A stretch of 64,000 nucleotides of DNA from Spirosomataceae bacterium TFI 002. GTDB lineage: Bacteria; Bacteroidota; Bacteroidia; Cytophagales; Spirosomataceae. The stretch spans positions 1,116,001-1,180,000 of the forward strand of contig LT907983.1 of assembly GCA_900230115.1 (NCBI GenBank). The letters are read 5' to 3'. Of the stretch, positions 27,433 through 35,983 are shown in pieces (within the stretch, counting starts at the first letter, position 1; every line of letters begins with the position of its first letter). The position numbers were made by a program, and so were the translations under genes. The notes beneath the pieces were generated by a model that did no database searches, was not told where the DNA came from, and was given only the letters and a program-made list of their open reading frames with translations.

Positions 27433-28338
27433 ATGATAATCCAGAAAATGAAGAAACTAATCCCATTATTAATGGTAATCTTATTTTCATGTTCCGAAAA
27501 CTCAGGGTTGTTTAATATCCTAAAACCTAAAGTTTCATTATCAGAGAGGCTTAACGCTGCTGAAGTAAAGAGTTATGAGGTCAAAAATAACCAATCGTAC
27601 GGCAGCGATAGTTTTCAAAAATATGACCTTCATTTACCTGTATATGATGGTGAAATTGAAGGATCGGTTGCAATGATTGTCATTCATGGTGGTGGCTGGA
27701 GCTTATTGGACAAAAGCTTTATGAATGGTCAGGTTGATGAGTTCAAAAAAATGAATAAAAACGTAGCAATCTTTAACATAAACCATCGCTTAGCGGGAGT
27801 TAATGGATATACATACAATTCCATTATTGAAGACCTCGACCTTTTAATACAACACATTAACGAGAAAAAAAGTGAGCTAAATTTGTCAGATGAAATAGTA
27901 ATTTATGGCTACAGTTCGGGTGGTCACTTGGCATTGGAATATTCTAAACTACGATCAAATAATAAGAATATAAAAGCTGTTGCCGCAAGTGCACCACCTA
28001 CGGACCTCACTTCGGAAAAGTTACGAAAAACGATAGTAGACGATAAAAACAGAAACCTAATAGAACTTCTAATTGGCGAATCATACGAGGCTAATCCTAA
28101 TGCATACAAAGAGGCAAGCCCATTTTATAAGGTATCGAAGAAAAGTAAGCCAACACTTATATTATACGGCGACAATGACCAGATAGTATATAATGAGCAA
28201 ATTCAAAAGTACAGTAAGTCGCTCTCCGACAATAAAGTAGAAAACAGGCTTATAGTTTTTAATGGAGTTGGGCACGAAATGCCTGAAAAACGAAATGAGA
28301 TAGCAGTACAGGTTTTTAAATTCCTGGAAGAAAGATAA
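27433..28338 (+). CDS. Alpha/beta hydrolase lipoprotein (esterase-like)
   Basis: A 301-residue alpha/beta hydrolase exported as a lipoprotein: the signal peptide ends MVILFSC, with the Cys as the lipid site. Oxyanion motif IHGGGW; nucleophile elbow YGYSSGGH (GxSxG); acid likely the first D of LYGDNDQIV; catalytic His in GVGHEMP. This is the BD-FAE/carboxylesterase-like pattern. Substrate unknown; periplasmic ester cleavage is inferred. The start may be the second ATG (27448, giving MKKLIPLL). A good terminator follows at 28364. Confidence 0.85.
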   Translation: MIIQKMKKLIPLLMVILFSCSENSGLFNILKPKVSLSERLNAAEVKSYEVKNNQSYGSDSFQKYDLHLPVYDGEIEGSVAMIVIHGGGWSLLDKSFMNGQVDEFKKMNKNVAIFNINHRLAGVNGYTYNSIIEDLDLLIQHINEKKSELNLSDEIVIYGYSSGGHLALEYSKLRSNNKNIKAVAASAPPTDLTSEKLRKTIVDDKNRNLIELLIGESYEANPNAYKEASPFYKVSKKSKPTLILYGDNDQIVYNEQIQKYSKSLSDNKVENRLIVFNGVGHEMPEKRNEIAVQVFKFLEER

Positions 28339-28363
28339 TAGTGGTTAGATTTGATTGTAACAG

Positions 28364-28397
28364 AATCCTCTCGGCTCGTGGCTGGGAGGATTTTTTT
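28364..28397 (+). terminator. Terminator after the lipoprotein esterase gene
   Basis: AATCCTC, a 15 nt loop, GAGGATT and a run of seven T. Confidence 0.8.
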
Positions 28398-28490
28398 GTA
28401 TAATTTAGACGATTACTTTCTTATGGTTATATTGGTCCTTTCCATAAAAATAGCCCGAAACTTTGTACAAAGTCAAAATTCACCTTGTTC

Positions 28491-30134
28491 ATGAAAAATC
28501 TTAGCCTCCTTGCCGTTTTCTTACTTTACACTTTTTCGATTACCTCATGTAATGCTCAAAAAGCAGACCTTGTAGTCACCAATGCAGTTATTTACAGTGT
28601 AGATGGTAACTTTTCTACTTTTGAAGCAATGGCAATTAAAGATGGTAAAATCCTAGATTTAGGTTCTACTATTGACATGACCACTAAGTATGCCGGAGAA
28701 GAAACCTATGACGCGAAAGGAAAAGCAATTTTCCCTGGGTTTTATGACCCTCACTCCCATTTCGTAGGACTTGGCCGAATGCTCGAAACCTGTGACCTAG
28801 TTGGCACTGAAAGCTTGGAAGAAATAAAAGAAAGACTTAAGACCTACGCTAAAGCAAACCCTGACAAAGAATGGATTATAGGTAGAGGTTGGGATCAGAA
28901 TGATTGGCCAATAAAAAAATTCCCTAATAAGAAGGTGCTGGACGACATATTTCCAGACAAACCAGTTGTACTTACGAGAATTGATGGGCACGCAGCTTTT
29001 ATAAATTCCGCAGCCCTAAAGAAAGCTAAAATTACTTCAGGCTCAAAGGTAGACGGAGGAGAAGTCATACTAGAGGATGGAGAACCTTCTGGTATCTTGG
29101 TTGATAACGCCATGGGCTTTTTGAAAAGGGTAATGCCCACGCCAACAAAAAATGAACGTAAAGAGATGATCCTGAATGCACAGGCTTTGTGCCTGGAGAA
29201 GGGACTTACATCTGTATCTGATGCCGGATTGCAACAAGAAGATATTGAATTGATTGACCAAATGCATAAAAGTGGTGAACTCAAAATTAGAGATTACATC
29301 ATGGTTTCTTTAGGTCTACGTAATTTGAAATATTACATCAAAAAAGGGATTATAAAAACAGACCGCATGCATGTACGTTCTTTTAAACTATATGCCGATG
29401 GTGCTTTAGGAAGTAGAGGAGCATGTTTGATTGAACCATACAGCGATAAGAATAGCACAAGCGGCTTTTTACTTTTAAGTGAAAAAGAACTAAGACTGAG
29501 CCTAGAGGAGATTTACAACTCTGACTACCAAGCAAATACACATTGCATTGGAGACTCGGCAAACAGACTTATCCTTGATATTTATGCCGACTTATTGAAA
29601 GGCAAAAATAACAGAAGATGGAGAATTGAACACTCCCAAATTATCCATCCCGACGATATGCACAAGTTTGGCGAAAATCAAATCATACCTTCTATACAAG
29701 GAACTCATGCAACAAGTGACATGTATTGGGCTGAAGAAAGATTGGGAAAGGATAGAGTTAAATCCGCATACGCTTTTAAACAACTTTTGGCCCAAAATGG
29801 TGTACTACCGAATGGCAGTGATTTCCCTGTAGAAGCTGTTAATCCTTTATTTGGATTCCATTCTCTTTTTGCAAGACAAGATGCCAACAATTACCCAGAA
29901 GGAGGTTATCAAATGGAAAACGCTCTTACAAGAGAAGAATCTCTCAAAGCAATGACTATTTGGAGTGCATATGCCAACTTTGAAGAAAACGAAAGAGGAA
30001 GTCTAGAAAAAGGAAAACTTGCCGACTTTGTAATTCTTGAAAAAGACATCATGCAAATCCCCAAAGAAGAAGTTCGCGAAACCAAGGTTTTGTCCACTTA
30101 TATCAATGGGGAAAAGGTATATGAGGCTTTGTAG
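28491..30134 (+). CDS. Exported amidohydrolase (YtcJ-like, amidohydrolase 3 family)
   Basis: A 547-residue metal-dependent hydrolase with a lipoprotein signal (LYTFSITSC). The metal-site motif is FPGFYDPHSHFVG, and the family signatures GRGWDQNDWP, RIDGHAAFIN and SDFPVEAVNPLFG follow, typical of YtcJ-like proteins. RIEHSQI and the DGALGSRGA loop also fit. Relatives have loosely known amide or ester substrates. The open frame extends 2 codons upstream to a TTG; the ATG at 28491 gives a normal signal peptide (MKNLSLLAVFLL) and I use it. It is probably a periplasm-facing enzyme. It stands alone between terminators. Confidence 0.9.
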   Translation: MKNLSLLAVFLLYTFSITSCNAQKADLVVTNAVIYSVDGNFSTFEAMAIKDGKILDLGSTIDMTTKYAGEETYDAKGKAIFPGFYDPHSHFVGLGRMLETCDLVGTESLEEIKERLKTYAKANPDKEWIIGRGWDQNDWPIKKFPNKKVLDDIFPDKPVVLTRIDGHAAFINSAALKKAKITSGSKVDGGEVILEDGEPSGILVDNAMGFLKRVMPTPTKNERKEMILNAQALCLEKGLTSVSDAGLQQEDIELIDQMHKSGELKIRDYIMVSLGLRNLKYYIKKGIIKTDRMHVRSFKLYADGALGSRGACLIEPYSDKNSTSGFLLLSEKELRLSLEEIYNSDYQANTHCIGDSANRLILDIYADLLKGKNNRRWRIEHSQIIHPDDMHKFGENQIIPSIQGTHATSDMYWAEERLGKDRVKSAYAFKQLLAQNGVLPNGSDFPVEAVNPLFGFHSLFARQDANNYPEGGYQMENALTREESLKAMTIWSAYANFEENERGSLEKGKLADFVILEKDIMQIPKEEVRETKVLSTYINGEKVYEAL

Positions 30135-30199
30135 ATCAGCTATACCTGGGCTTCACGCCTCTTAAGATTTTGCATTACAGTATGTATTGAAGAGGCCAT

Positions 30200-30394
30200 T
30201 TAATCCTCATCAAAGAATATCGCTTCAATATTGATCTCAAATAAACGAGAGAATTTAAATGCCAATGGTAAACTTGGATCAAACTTCCCTTTTTCTATTG
30301 CATTGATAGTCTGACGAGATACATCTACGGCATCGGCCAGGTCTGCTTGCGTCATATCTCTTTCTGCTCTAAGTACTTTTAGTCTGTTTTTCAT
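30200..30394 (-). CDS. XRE-family transcriptional regulator
   Basis: A 64-residue helix-turn-helix protein (MTQADLADAVDVSRQTINAIEKGKFDPSL), typical of small Cro/XRE repressors that pair with a membrane-protein gene. It overlaps the upstream membrane-protein gene by 4 bp (ATGA), so the two are co-translated. The promoter upstream of that pair has two near-identical 16 bp inverted repeats, most likely sites for this protein. Autoregulation is inferred. Confidence 0.92.
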   Translation of the reverse strand: MKNRLKVLRAERDMTQADLADAVDVSRQTINAIEKGKFDPSLPLAFKFSRLFEINIEAIFFDED

Positions 30395-30795
30395 TGGTAT
30401 CTTTTTGTTCCTACTAAAATTCCAACGAGGTATGTTAGACTACATAAAATAACCAAGTGTGAGATCTCTGCATCTCCACTTATTACATTACTTATATCCA
30501 AGTTTGAATAAGCCAAACCAGCAACTACAGCAATTCCTAGGGCTATTGCCATAGCTTCAAGGTGAATTTTTTTCTCCAATTCATCCATGCTGAGAATATG
30601 ATTTTTATTGGCAACAATCATCCCAATTCCAACAAGTACATTTAACATAATAGCCATTATAGAATAGGTATTATTAAAATCCCATAATAGCTTAGGGCCA
30701 AATGAAGAAAGGGCCATAGTAATTAGCCACGCCCCTGTCCAAAAGGCTAACTGTTTTGTTTTCTGTTTCAAAGTGTCTTTTCTAGTTGTTATCAT
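30391..30795 (-). CDS. Four-TM membrane protein paired with XRE regulator
   Basis: A 134-residue protein with four hydrophobic segments (for example LAFWTGAWLITMALSSFG, IMAIMLNVLVGIGMIVA, AIALGIAVVAGLAYS, LVILCSLTYLVGILVG). A short charged loop (MDELEKKIHLEA) is typical of the small membrane proteins that travel with XRE regulators in Bacteroidota and Firmicutes. It overlaps xre by 4 bp and is the first gene of the pair, just below the operator-flanked promoter. Function unknown; a sensor that titrates the regulator is possible. Confidence 0.8.
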   Translation of the reverse strand: MITTRKDTLKQKTKQLAFWTGAWLITMALSSFGPKLLWDFNNTYSIMAIMLNVLVGIGMIVANKNHILSMDELEKKIHLEAMAIALGIAVVAGLAYSNLDISNVISGDAEISHLVILCSLTYLVGILVGTKRYQ

Positions 30796-30813
30796 TTTGT
30801 GTTTTTATTTAAA

Positions 30814-30829
30814 GTAAAGTAAACTTTAC
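30814..30829. promoter_or_regulatory. Operator A of the xre operon
   Basis: Perfect inverted repeat GTAAAG-N4-CTTTAC. It lies immediately downstream of the -7 box, covering the predicted transcription start. A near copy (operator B) is 63 bp away. A repressor site for the XRE protein is inferred. Confidence 0.7.
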
Positions 30830-30830
30830 A

Positions 30831-30860
30831 CAAAGGTATTACATTTTTCCTAATTGTCAA
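30831..30860 (-). promoter_or_regulatory. Promoter of the membrane-protein/xre operon
   Basis: On the minus strand: TTGACA, then TACCTTTG. The distance from TTG to TA is exactly 19 bp, so this is a full match to the Bacteroidota TTG-N19-TAnnTTTG promoter. It lies between the two operator copies. Confidence 0.8.
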
Positions 30861-30876
30861 GCATTATATATTTTTT

Positions 30877-30892
30877 GTAAAGTTTATTTTAC
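30877..30892. promoter_or_regulatory. Operator B of the xre operon
   Basis: GTAAAG-N4-TTTTAC, one base different from operator A and 63 bp (six helical turns) away on the same face of the DNA. It lies upstream of the -33 box. Confidence 0.65.
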
Positions 30893-31091
30893 ATTTTAAA
30901 CACGACTGCCAAATGACAGATTGCATTAATTCAACAAAAAATATCTCTTTAAAAACTATTTAATGGATAGGAGAACAATTCGTAGCTCATGCTATGTTCA
31001 ATCATGGAAGAGATTAGAAAATGGACTTATCCACATTTTGGCGATTTATCTACAATCGCACTTTCGGACTGCCCATCGCTTTAAAAAATCT

Positions 31092-31099
31092 TATCTTTG
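31092..31099 (+). promoter_or_regulatory. Putative -7 promoter element of parA-parB
   Basis: TATCTTTG matches TAnnTTTG, 22 bp before the parA ATG. No clear TTG is seen at the ideal -33 distance. Confidence 0.5.
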
Positions 31100-31121
31100 T
31101 AGTCCTTAAAATCAATAATCA

Positions 31122-31955
31122 ATGGGAAAGATAGTTTCGATAGTAAATCAAAAAGGCGGAGTAGGCAAAACAACTACAGCCATCAATTTGGCGGCGTCGT
31201 TGGCAATATTAGAGTATAAAATCCTAATAGTTGACACTGATCCTCAGGCAAATGCAGGTTCAGGCCTTGGTATTGACTGTAAGAATCTTGAGCACAATAT
31301 CTATTCAGCTCTGATAGGTAATTCTCAGATGAAAGATTGTATTGTAGAAACCGAAATTCCTAATTTGGATATCATTCCTTCTCACATTGATTTAGCTGGT
31401 TTTGAACTTGAAATAGTAAATCAAGTTGCTCGTGAATATATTTTAAAGGAGCAATTAGAAACAATTAAAGACGATTACGACTATATATTCATAGATTGCT
31501 CACCATCTCTTGGACTGATGGTAATTAACTCTATCGTTGCTTCCGATTCAGTTCTTATTCCTGTACAGTGTGAATACTTTGCACTGGAAGGAATTGCAAA
31601 ACTTCAGGATACAGTAGACATCATCAGAAAACGTCTAAACCCTGAGTTGGCAATGGAAGGATATGTACTTACAATGTTCGACGGTCGTACCAACTTATCT
31701 AAAATGGTAGTGGAAGACGTAAGGAAATACTTTGGTAATATTTGTTTTGATACCATTGTACCCCGAAATGTAAAATTAGCTGAAGCTCCCTCTTATGGAG
31801 TACCTGCTTTACTTATGTTTTCGGGTGATAAGGGAGAAGAGTTTGATATCAAATTCTTGGAAAATAAAGGTGCTATTAGTTACGTAGATTTAGCCAAAGA
31901 GCTTTTACGTCGAAATGGTCAACCTGAATTTAAAAATGTTTTAAAAGTTGCATAA
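31122..31955 (+). CDS. parA: Chromosome partitioning ATPase ParA
   Basis: Walker-type ATPase that moves ParB-bound origin DNA. The deviant Walker A is KGGVGKTTTAINLA near residue 11. Later motifs are VDTDPQANAGSGLG and FIDCSPSLGLMVINS. The C-terminal region carries RNVKLAEAPSYG, typical of the chromosomal type, and then a short Cytophagales-style insertion (FSGDKGEEFDIKFLENKG). Length 277 is typical. parB follows after 3 bp and then dnaB, so this is a chromosomal parAB locus. I saw no parS (TGTTTCACGTGAAACA-like) site in the window. Confidence 0.93.
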   Translation: MGKIVSIVNQKGGVGKTTTAINLAASLAILEYKILIVDTDPQANAGSGLGIDCKNLEHNIYSALIGNSQMKDCIVETEIPNLDIIPSHIDLAGFELEIVNQVAREYILKEQLETIKDDYDYIFIDCSPSLGLMVINSIVASDSVLIPVQCEYFALEGIAKLQDTVDIIRKRLNPELAMEGYVLTMFDGRTNLSKMVVEDVRKYFGNICFDTIVPRNVKLAEAPSYGVPALLMFSGDKGEEFDIKFLENKGAISYVDLAKELLRRNGQPEFKNVLKVA

Positions 31956-31958
31956 ATA

Positions 31959-32798
31959 ATGGGAAAAGGGCTAAGTAGTTTATTGAGCGATTCACATTTG
32001 GTAGTGAGTAACAAGGTTGCAAGCTTCCAAGGGGTGAAAACCGTATCTATAGATAGCATCAGTGTCAATCCCAATCAACCTCGCAAAACTTTTGAAGAAA
32101 CTGCACTTAATGAATTGGCAGCCTCTATCAGGGTTCATGGGGTAATTCAGCCTATCACTATTCGTGAAAAAGCTGATGGAAAATACGAACTCATCTCTGG
32201 AGAGAGAAGATGGAGAGCTTCTCAAATTGCTGGCTTGGATAGCATTCCTGCATTTATGCGGAATGTAGATGATGAAAAATCTCTCGAGTTAGCTCTTATT
32301 GAAAACCTTCAACGTGAAGACCTCAACCCTATTGAAATTGCTCTTGCCTATCAAAGAATGATGGACGAGTGTAAACTAAAACAAGAAGAACTAGGAGATA
32401 GAGTTGGTAAAAAAAGAGCAACAGTTGCCAATTTCCTTCGCCTTTTGCAATTACCTGAGGACATTCAATCTGGCTTAATAACCCAGCAATTGACCATGGG
32501 ACAAGCAAAACCTCTCATTTCTCTTGAAGATAAAGACTTTCAACTTGCTCTATACGAACAAATAATTACCCAAGGCCTAAGTTCTAGAAAAGTTGAACAG
32601 CTTGCTAAACAAAGGCCTATAAACGAAGAAGATCCACTCGAATCTCACAAAGAAGAAATGAGAATGGTGACTTTGGGATTAAATAAAAAAACAATACTCC
32701 CTGTCAAAATCCAAGTTAAAGGAAAAGACAAAGGGTTTGTAACTATACCAATTGCCAATGAAGAATCAATGGCAGAACTTTTGGAGCTAATCGGCTGA
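31959..32798 (+). CDS. parB: Chromosome partitioning protein ParB
   Basis: CTPase and DNA-binding clamp for parS. The N terminus MGKGLSSLLSDS is typical of the ParA-interacting peptide (a GkGLxxLl pattern). The CTPase region carries VNPNQPRKTFEE and LISGERRWRASQIAG. ENLQREDLNPIEIALAYQRM and the central helix-turn-helix (about 125-185) follow. The C-terminal dimerisation domain is present. Length 279 is normal. It follows parA by 3 bp; dnaB is 32 bp downstream by my chosen start, so this may be one operon. Confidence 0.94.
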   Translation: MGKGLSSLLSDSHLVVSNKVASFQGVKTVSIDSISVNPNQPRKTFEETALNELAASIRVHGVIQPITIREKADGKYELISGERRWRASQIAGLDSIPAFMRNVDDEKSLELALIENLQREDLNPIEIALAYQRMMDECKLKQEELGDRVGKKRATVANFLRLLQLPEDIQSGLITQQLTMGQAKPLISLEDKDFQLALYEQIITQGLSSRKVEQLAKQRPINEEDPLESHKEEMRMVTLGLNKKTILPVKIQVKGKDKGFVTIPIANEESMAELLELIG

Positions 32799-32830
32799 TG
32801 GGTTAATTCCCATGAGTGAATCTATACTAC

Positions 32831-34306
32831 ATGAATCAAAGGAGACGTTTACCTGCAACCAAAGTAAAGGGTGCTGAGAAAATCCATAATTTTCAGCAGG
32901 CGTCTCATATTATCGAGCTTGAAGCGAATGTTTTGGGAGGGGTTATCAAAGAAAAAGATGCCCTTACCGCAGTAATTGACATTTTAAAACCTGATAGTTT
33001 TATTTCTGACAGACATACTGCCATTTATCAAGCCATTTTGCACCTTTTCGGTAAAACTGAGCCTATTGACTTACTTACCGTTACAAATCAACTTCGGCTC
33101 AATGGTGAATTGGAATTTGTAGGAGGAGGAGCATATGTTGCTCGTATTTCGGCAAATTCTACCGTTGCTCACATAGAGCAAGATGCTCGTATTGTGGTAC
33201 AATATGCAATTCGACGCAAGATTTTAACTGTCATGCAAGATGTGCAAGACAAAGCGTTTGAAGAAACTTCCAATGTGTATACCCTCATGGATAGCACTGA
33301 GCAAGAGCTGAGAGATATACAAGAAGGTAACTTGAACAAAAACATTCCAGACTTATCGGCTGTAATTCAAAAAGCGATACAGGAACTAAAAAACAAGTCG
33401 GATAATGATGCAGAGCACACCAGTGTTCCTTCTGGCTTTCCTTCCTTAGACCGTATTACAAGTGGATTTCATAATACTGAGCTTATCATTATTGCAGCAA
33501 GACCCGGAATGGGAAAAACTGCTTTTGTAGTTTCTGCACTGAGAAATGCTGCAATTGATTTCAAACTTCCAGTGGCTTTGTTTTCTTTGGAAATGTCCTC
33601 TCAGCAAGTTATGCTACGTCTTATTTCTGCCGAAGCGGAGATTGACAGCTCAAAACTAAGAATGGGTGATCTAGATGAGTCGGAATGGCACGCTTTACAC
33701 TCTAGGTTGAATAACCTCTCAACTGCACCAATTTATATTGACGACACTCCTGCCCTATCTATTTTGGAATTGAGAACCAAAGCACGCAGGCTCAAAGCAT
33801 TTCACAATATCAAAATGATCATTGTGGATTATTTGCAGTTAATGACAGCTGGAACAGGTAAAGCAGGAATGAACCGTGAACAAGAAATTGCAGCAATATC
33901 TCGATCGCTTAAAACATTAGCTAAAGAACTAAATGTTCCTGTAATTGCTCTTTCCCAATTAAGTAGATCTGTAGAAACACGTGGTGGAGATAAGAGACCT
34001 CAACTATCAGACTTGAGGGAATCTGGTTCAATTGAGCAAGATGCTGATGTAGTAATGTTCTTGTACCGACCAGAATATTACAAAATTACCCATACCGAAA
34101 AAGGAGAAAGTACCAACGGAATGGCAGAAATGATCATTGCAAAAAACCGAAGTGGTAGTATCGACAATGTGAACCTTAAATTTATCGGAAAGTACACTCG
34201 ATTTGCCGAATTTGACGGCTTCCAAGCTACTGCCGATGACTACAAAGAAATTGGTGGAATTGCTACGCTAGGAAGTAAGGCCAATGACCTGATCAAAGAA
34301 GATTAA
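32831..34306 (+). CDS. dnaB: Replicative DNA helicase DnaB
   Basis: Hexameric replication-fork helicase. The N-terminal primase-interacting domain (about 20-150) includes VLGGVIKEKDALTAVIDILKP. The RecA-fold C-terminal domain has Walker A AARPGMGKTAF. Conserved DnaB motifs are LFSLEMSSQQVMLRL, MIIVDYLQLM and LSQLSRSVETR. I start at the ATG at 32831 (MNQRRRLPATKV); a GTG 15 bp upstream (32816) is in frame and possible. It lies downstream of parB in the same direction. The stop sits in a bidirectional terminator shared with the convergent second ParA gene. Confidence 0.95.
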   Translation: MNQRRRLPATKVKGAEKIHNFQQASHIIELEANVLGGVIKEKDALTAVIDILKPDSFISDRHTAIYQAILHLFGKTEPIDLLTVTNQLRLNGELEFVGGGAYVARISANSTVAHIEQDARIVVQYAIRRKILTVMQDVQDKAFEETSNVYTLMDSTEQELRDIQEGNLNKNIPDLSAVIQKAIQELKNKSDNDAEHTSVPSGFPSLDRITSGFHNTELIIIAARPGMGKTAFVVSALRNAAIDFKLPVALFSLEMSSQQVMLRLISAEAEIDSSKLRMGDLDESEWHALHSRLNNLSTAPIYIDDTPALSILELRTKARRLKAFHNIKMIIVDYLQLMTAGTGKAGMNREQEIAAISRSLKTLAKELNVPVIALSQLSRSVETRGGDKRPQLSDLRESGSIEQDADVVMFLYRPEYYKITHTEKGESTNGMAEMIIAKNRSGSIDNVNLKFIGKYTRFAEFDGFQATADDYKEIGGIATLGSKANDLIKED

Positions 34307-34334
34307 AAAACTAGTTAAATCTTCTTTTTGTTTT
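34295..34334. terminator. Bidirectional terminator between dnaB and parA2
   Basis: AAAGAAGATT, 13 nt loop, AATCTTCTTT, then T-rich DNA; the A/T-rich flanks serve both strands. It overlaps both stop codons. Confidence 0.75.
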
Positions 34335-35109
34335 TCCTCAAATTATACTTTTCCAAGATTTCTAAAATAAGTCTGTCGTAAGCTTGAAGCCCAACAGAGT
34401 CTTTATTTCTAGATTCAATTACCGGGATTTGACTAGCAGTACTGTCAATAAACAATGGATCAAATGGTATGTATGTAGAAAATACATCATGACCAAACTG
34501 CTCCCTCATCAATGTCAAAATGTGCCTTGAAAGCTCAATATTTTCATCATACATTGTAAGTAAAATGCCTTCAATATATAATTCAGGTTTCAGCCTTTTT
34601 TGTAAAATTTTGATTGTGCCGAGCAGCAACTCAAGACCTTCGAGACCAAAATATTCGCATTGTAATGGAATCAATATGGAGTCAGACGCCATTAAACTAT
34701 TAATAGGAACAATTCCTAAAGAAGGAGGACAATCAATAAAGATGAAGTCATAATTGCTTTTTATGGTCTCCAACTTTTCGGTTAAAATATACTCTCGCTG
34801 AGTTACATGTACGAGTTCTATCTCCGCACCTACTAAATGCCGTGTACTTGGGATAAGATCTAGGTTTTTTCTTTTGGTAGGAATGATACAATCTTGAATA
34901 GGTGCCAGCCCTACCAAAGCGGCATAAATACTTTTATTGTCGTACTCTAGATCAATACCCAATGCTACTGTGCACGAAGCCTGATGATCTGTATCTATCA
35001 ATAATACCTTGTAACCTCTTTTGGCAAAACCTACAGCTAGGTTCACTGTCGTGGTCGTTTTACCTACGCCACCTTTCTGGTTCGAAACTGCAATAACTTT
35101 AGGTATCAT
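34315..35109 (-). CDS. Diverged ParA-family ATPase linked to the PapD-like chaperone
   Basis: A 264-residue ParA-fold ATPase. Walker A is intact (NQKGGVGKTTTTVNLA), and IFIDCPPSLGIVPINSL and LIPLQCEYFGLEGLE are family-typical. Compared with the parA in this window, the RNVKLAEAPSYG region is replaced by IPFDPLFIDSTASQIPV, and DTDPQANAGSGLG by DTDHQASCTVALG. It lacks its own parB. It lies 31 bp downstream of the PapD-like chaperone gene on the same strand, with no terminator between, so it is probably co-transcribed with it. Positioning of a cell-surface machine, as ParA-like MipZ or ParC proteins do, is inference. It could also be a duplicated chromosomal ParA. Confidence 0.88.
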   Translation of the reverse strand: MIPKVIAVSNQKGGVGKTTTTVNLAVGFAKRGYKVLLIDTDHQASCTVALGIDLEYDNKSIYAALVGLAPIQDCIIPTKRKNLDLIPSTRHLVGAEIELVHVTQREYILTEKLETIKSNYDFIFIDCPPSLGIVPINSLMASDSILIPLQCEYFGLEGLELLLGTIKILQKRLKPELYIEGILLTMYDENIELSRHILTLMREQFGHDVFSTYIPFDPLFIDSTASQIPVIESRNKDSVGLQAYDRLILEILEKYNLRKNKKKI

Positions 35110-35140
35110 TAAGAAAGCCTGACCCCTAAAGATCAGTGTA

Positions 35141-35983
35141 TTAGTTTATTTCGACGATTCGCTCAATGGCTTCCAATTTGTTGGGATCTCCGTAGTCCAT
35201 TATGGCCAACATCGAGTATTTCCCAGTTGGAAGATTCTCAGGCAAATGTAGCGATACCTTTCTTTTGCCCAATGGGAAAATTGGGGTTTCTTCAAGGTTA
35301 GTTCTAAACTCTTCTCCAGTACTCATATTCACAAGCTCAAGGTATGATTTTGTACGCACCATAACCTGTCCATTGTTCTCTACGAGTAAGTCATAAGCTT
35401 TATTATCTTTCTCACTTTGGTGCAACTCATGTACAACAGCCGACCTCAAATCTAGTCTACCGGGAGTTTGATAAATATGTAAGCCCATCCTAACAACTTC
35501 GTTGATTCTTGTAGATACTTTACCTACAACCTCAGCTTCTGGTTCTTTAATTTTTGCCCCTTGAATAAATAACATTGCCCATTTCATACGCATTAATTCT
35601 TCAGGACTATCTGGAGCTTTTAAGCTAAGAACTAGCTGTGCAGTTTCACCAGGAGCAATATCCAGTAAAGTTGTATTCAAGCTTGCCCATTTCGCACACG
35701 AGTTTTTATGTGTCCCAGCTTCAAGATATTCATGCGATCCGTCCTCATTTCTGTCCCAATCACCAAAATTGGCTTGAATGCTTTGAACTTTTTGGGATTT
35801 ATTTGTGATATTTATGGTTTGTGTCTCAACACTTCCAGGCTCATTGAGTTGAAAGTTTATAATAGTGGGATAAATACTTAACTGTTGAGCATTGATCCCG
35901 AACGAAAATAGAATGATCGATACAAAAAGTACATTTTGCAAAAACTTTAAACAATTGAAATCTTTATTAGGAAGTAACTTCAT
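35141..35983 (-). CDS. PapD-like periplasmic chaperone (pilus-chaperone type)
   Basis: A 280-residue exported protein (signal peptide to about 33, ending NAQ). The first domain is an Ig-like fold of the PapD/DUF916 style: QLSIYPTIINFQLNEPGSVE, TQTINITNKSQKV, and a segment DIAPGETAQLVLSLKAPDSPEE that fits the chaperone G1 and edge strands. A second beta domain follows (about 175-280; GRLDLRSAVVHEL, LLVENNGQVMVRTKSYLEL, LPENLPTGKYSMLA). I infer that it folds and hands over the beta-sandwich subunits encoded nearby. Its start codon overlaps by two bases, as CATG, the ATG of the divergent subunit gene at 35982. A ParA-like gene follows 31 bp downstream. Confidence 0.78.
   Translation of the reverse strand: MKLLPNKDFNCLKFLQNVLFVSIILFSFGINAQQLSIYPTIINFQLNEPGSVETQTINITNKSQKVQSIQANFGDWDRNEDGSHEYLEAGTHKNSCAKWASLNTTLLDIAPGETAQLVLSLKAPDSPEELMRMKWAMLFIQGAKIKEPEAEVVGKVSTRINEVVRMGLHIYQTPGRLDLRSAVVHELHQSEKDNKAYDLLVENNGQVMVRTKSYLELVNMSTGEEFRTNLEETPIFPLGKRKVSLHLPENLPTGKYSMLAIMDYGDPNKLEAIERIVEIN

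Noticed and set aside
30157-30196. GCCTCTT/AAGAGGC repeat as a terminator between the amidohydrolase and xre genes
   Set aside because: The stem is 7 bp with a 26 nt loop and no T run on either strand.
31122-35109. A plasmid-partition or integrated element, because two ParA genes occur
   Set aside because: parA-parB-dnaB are chromosomal types, no parB belongs to the second ParA, and no integrase, insertion sequence or att repeat is visible.
31000-35200. A parS centromere site
   Set aside because: I looked for a TGTTTCACGTGAAACA-like palindrome near parAB and did not see one. The site may lie outside the window.
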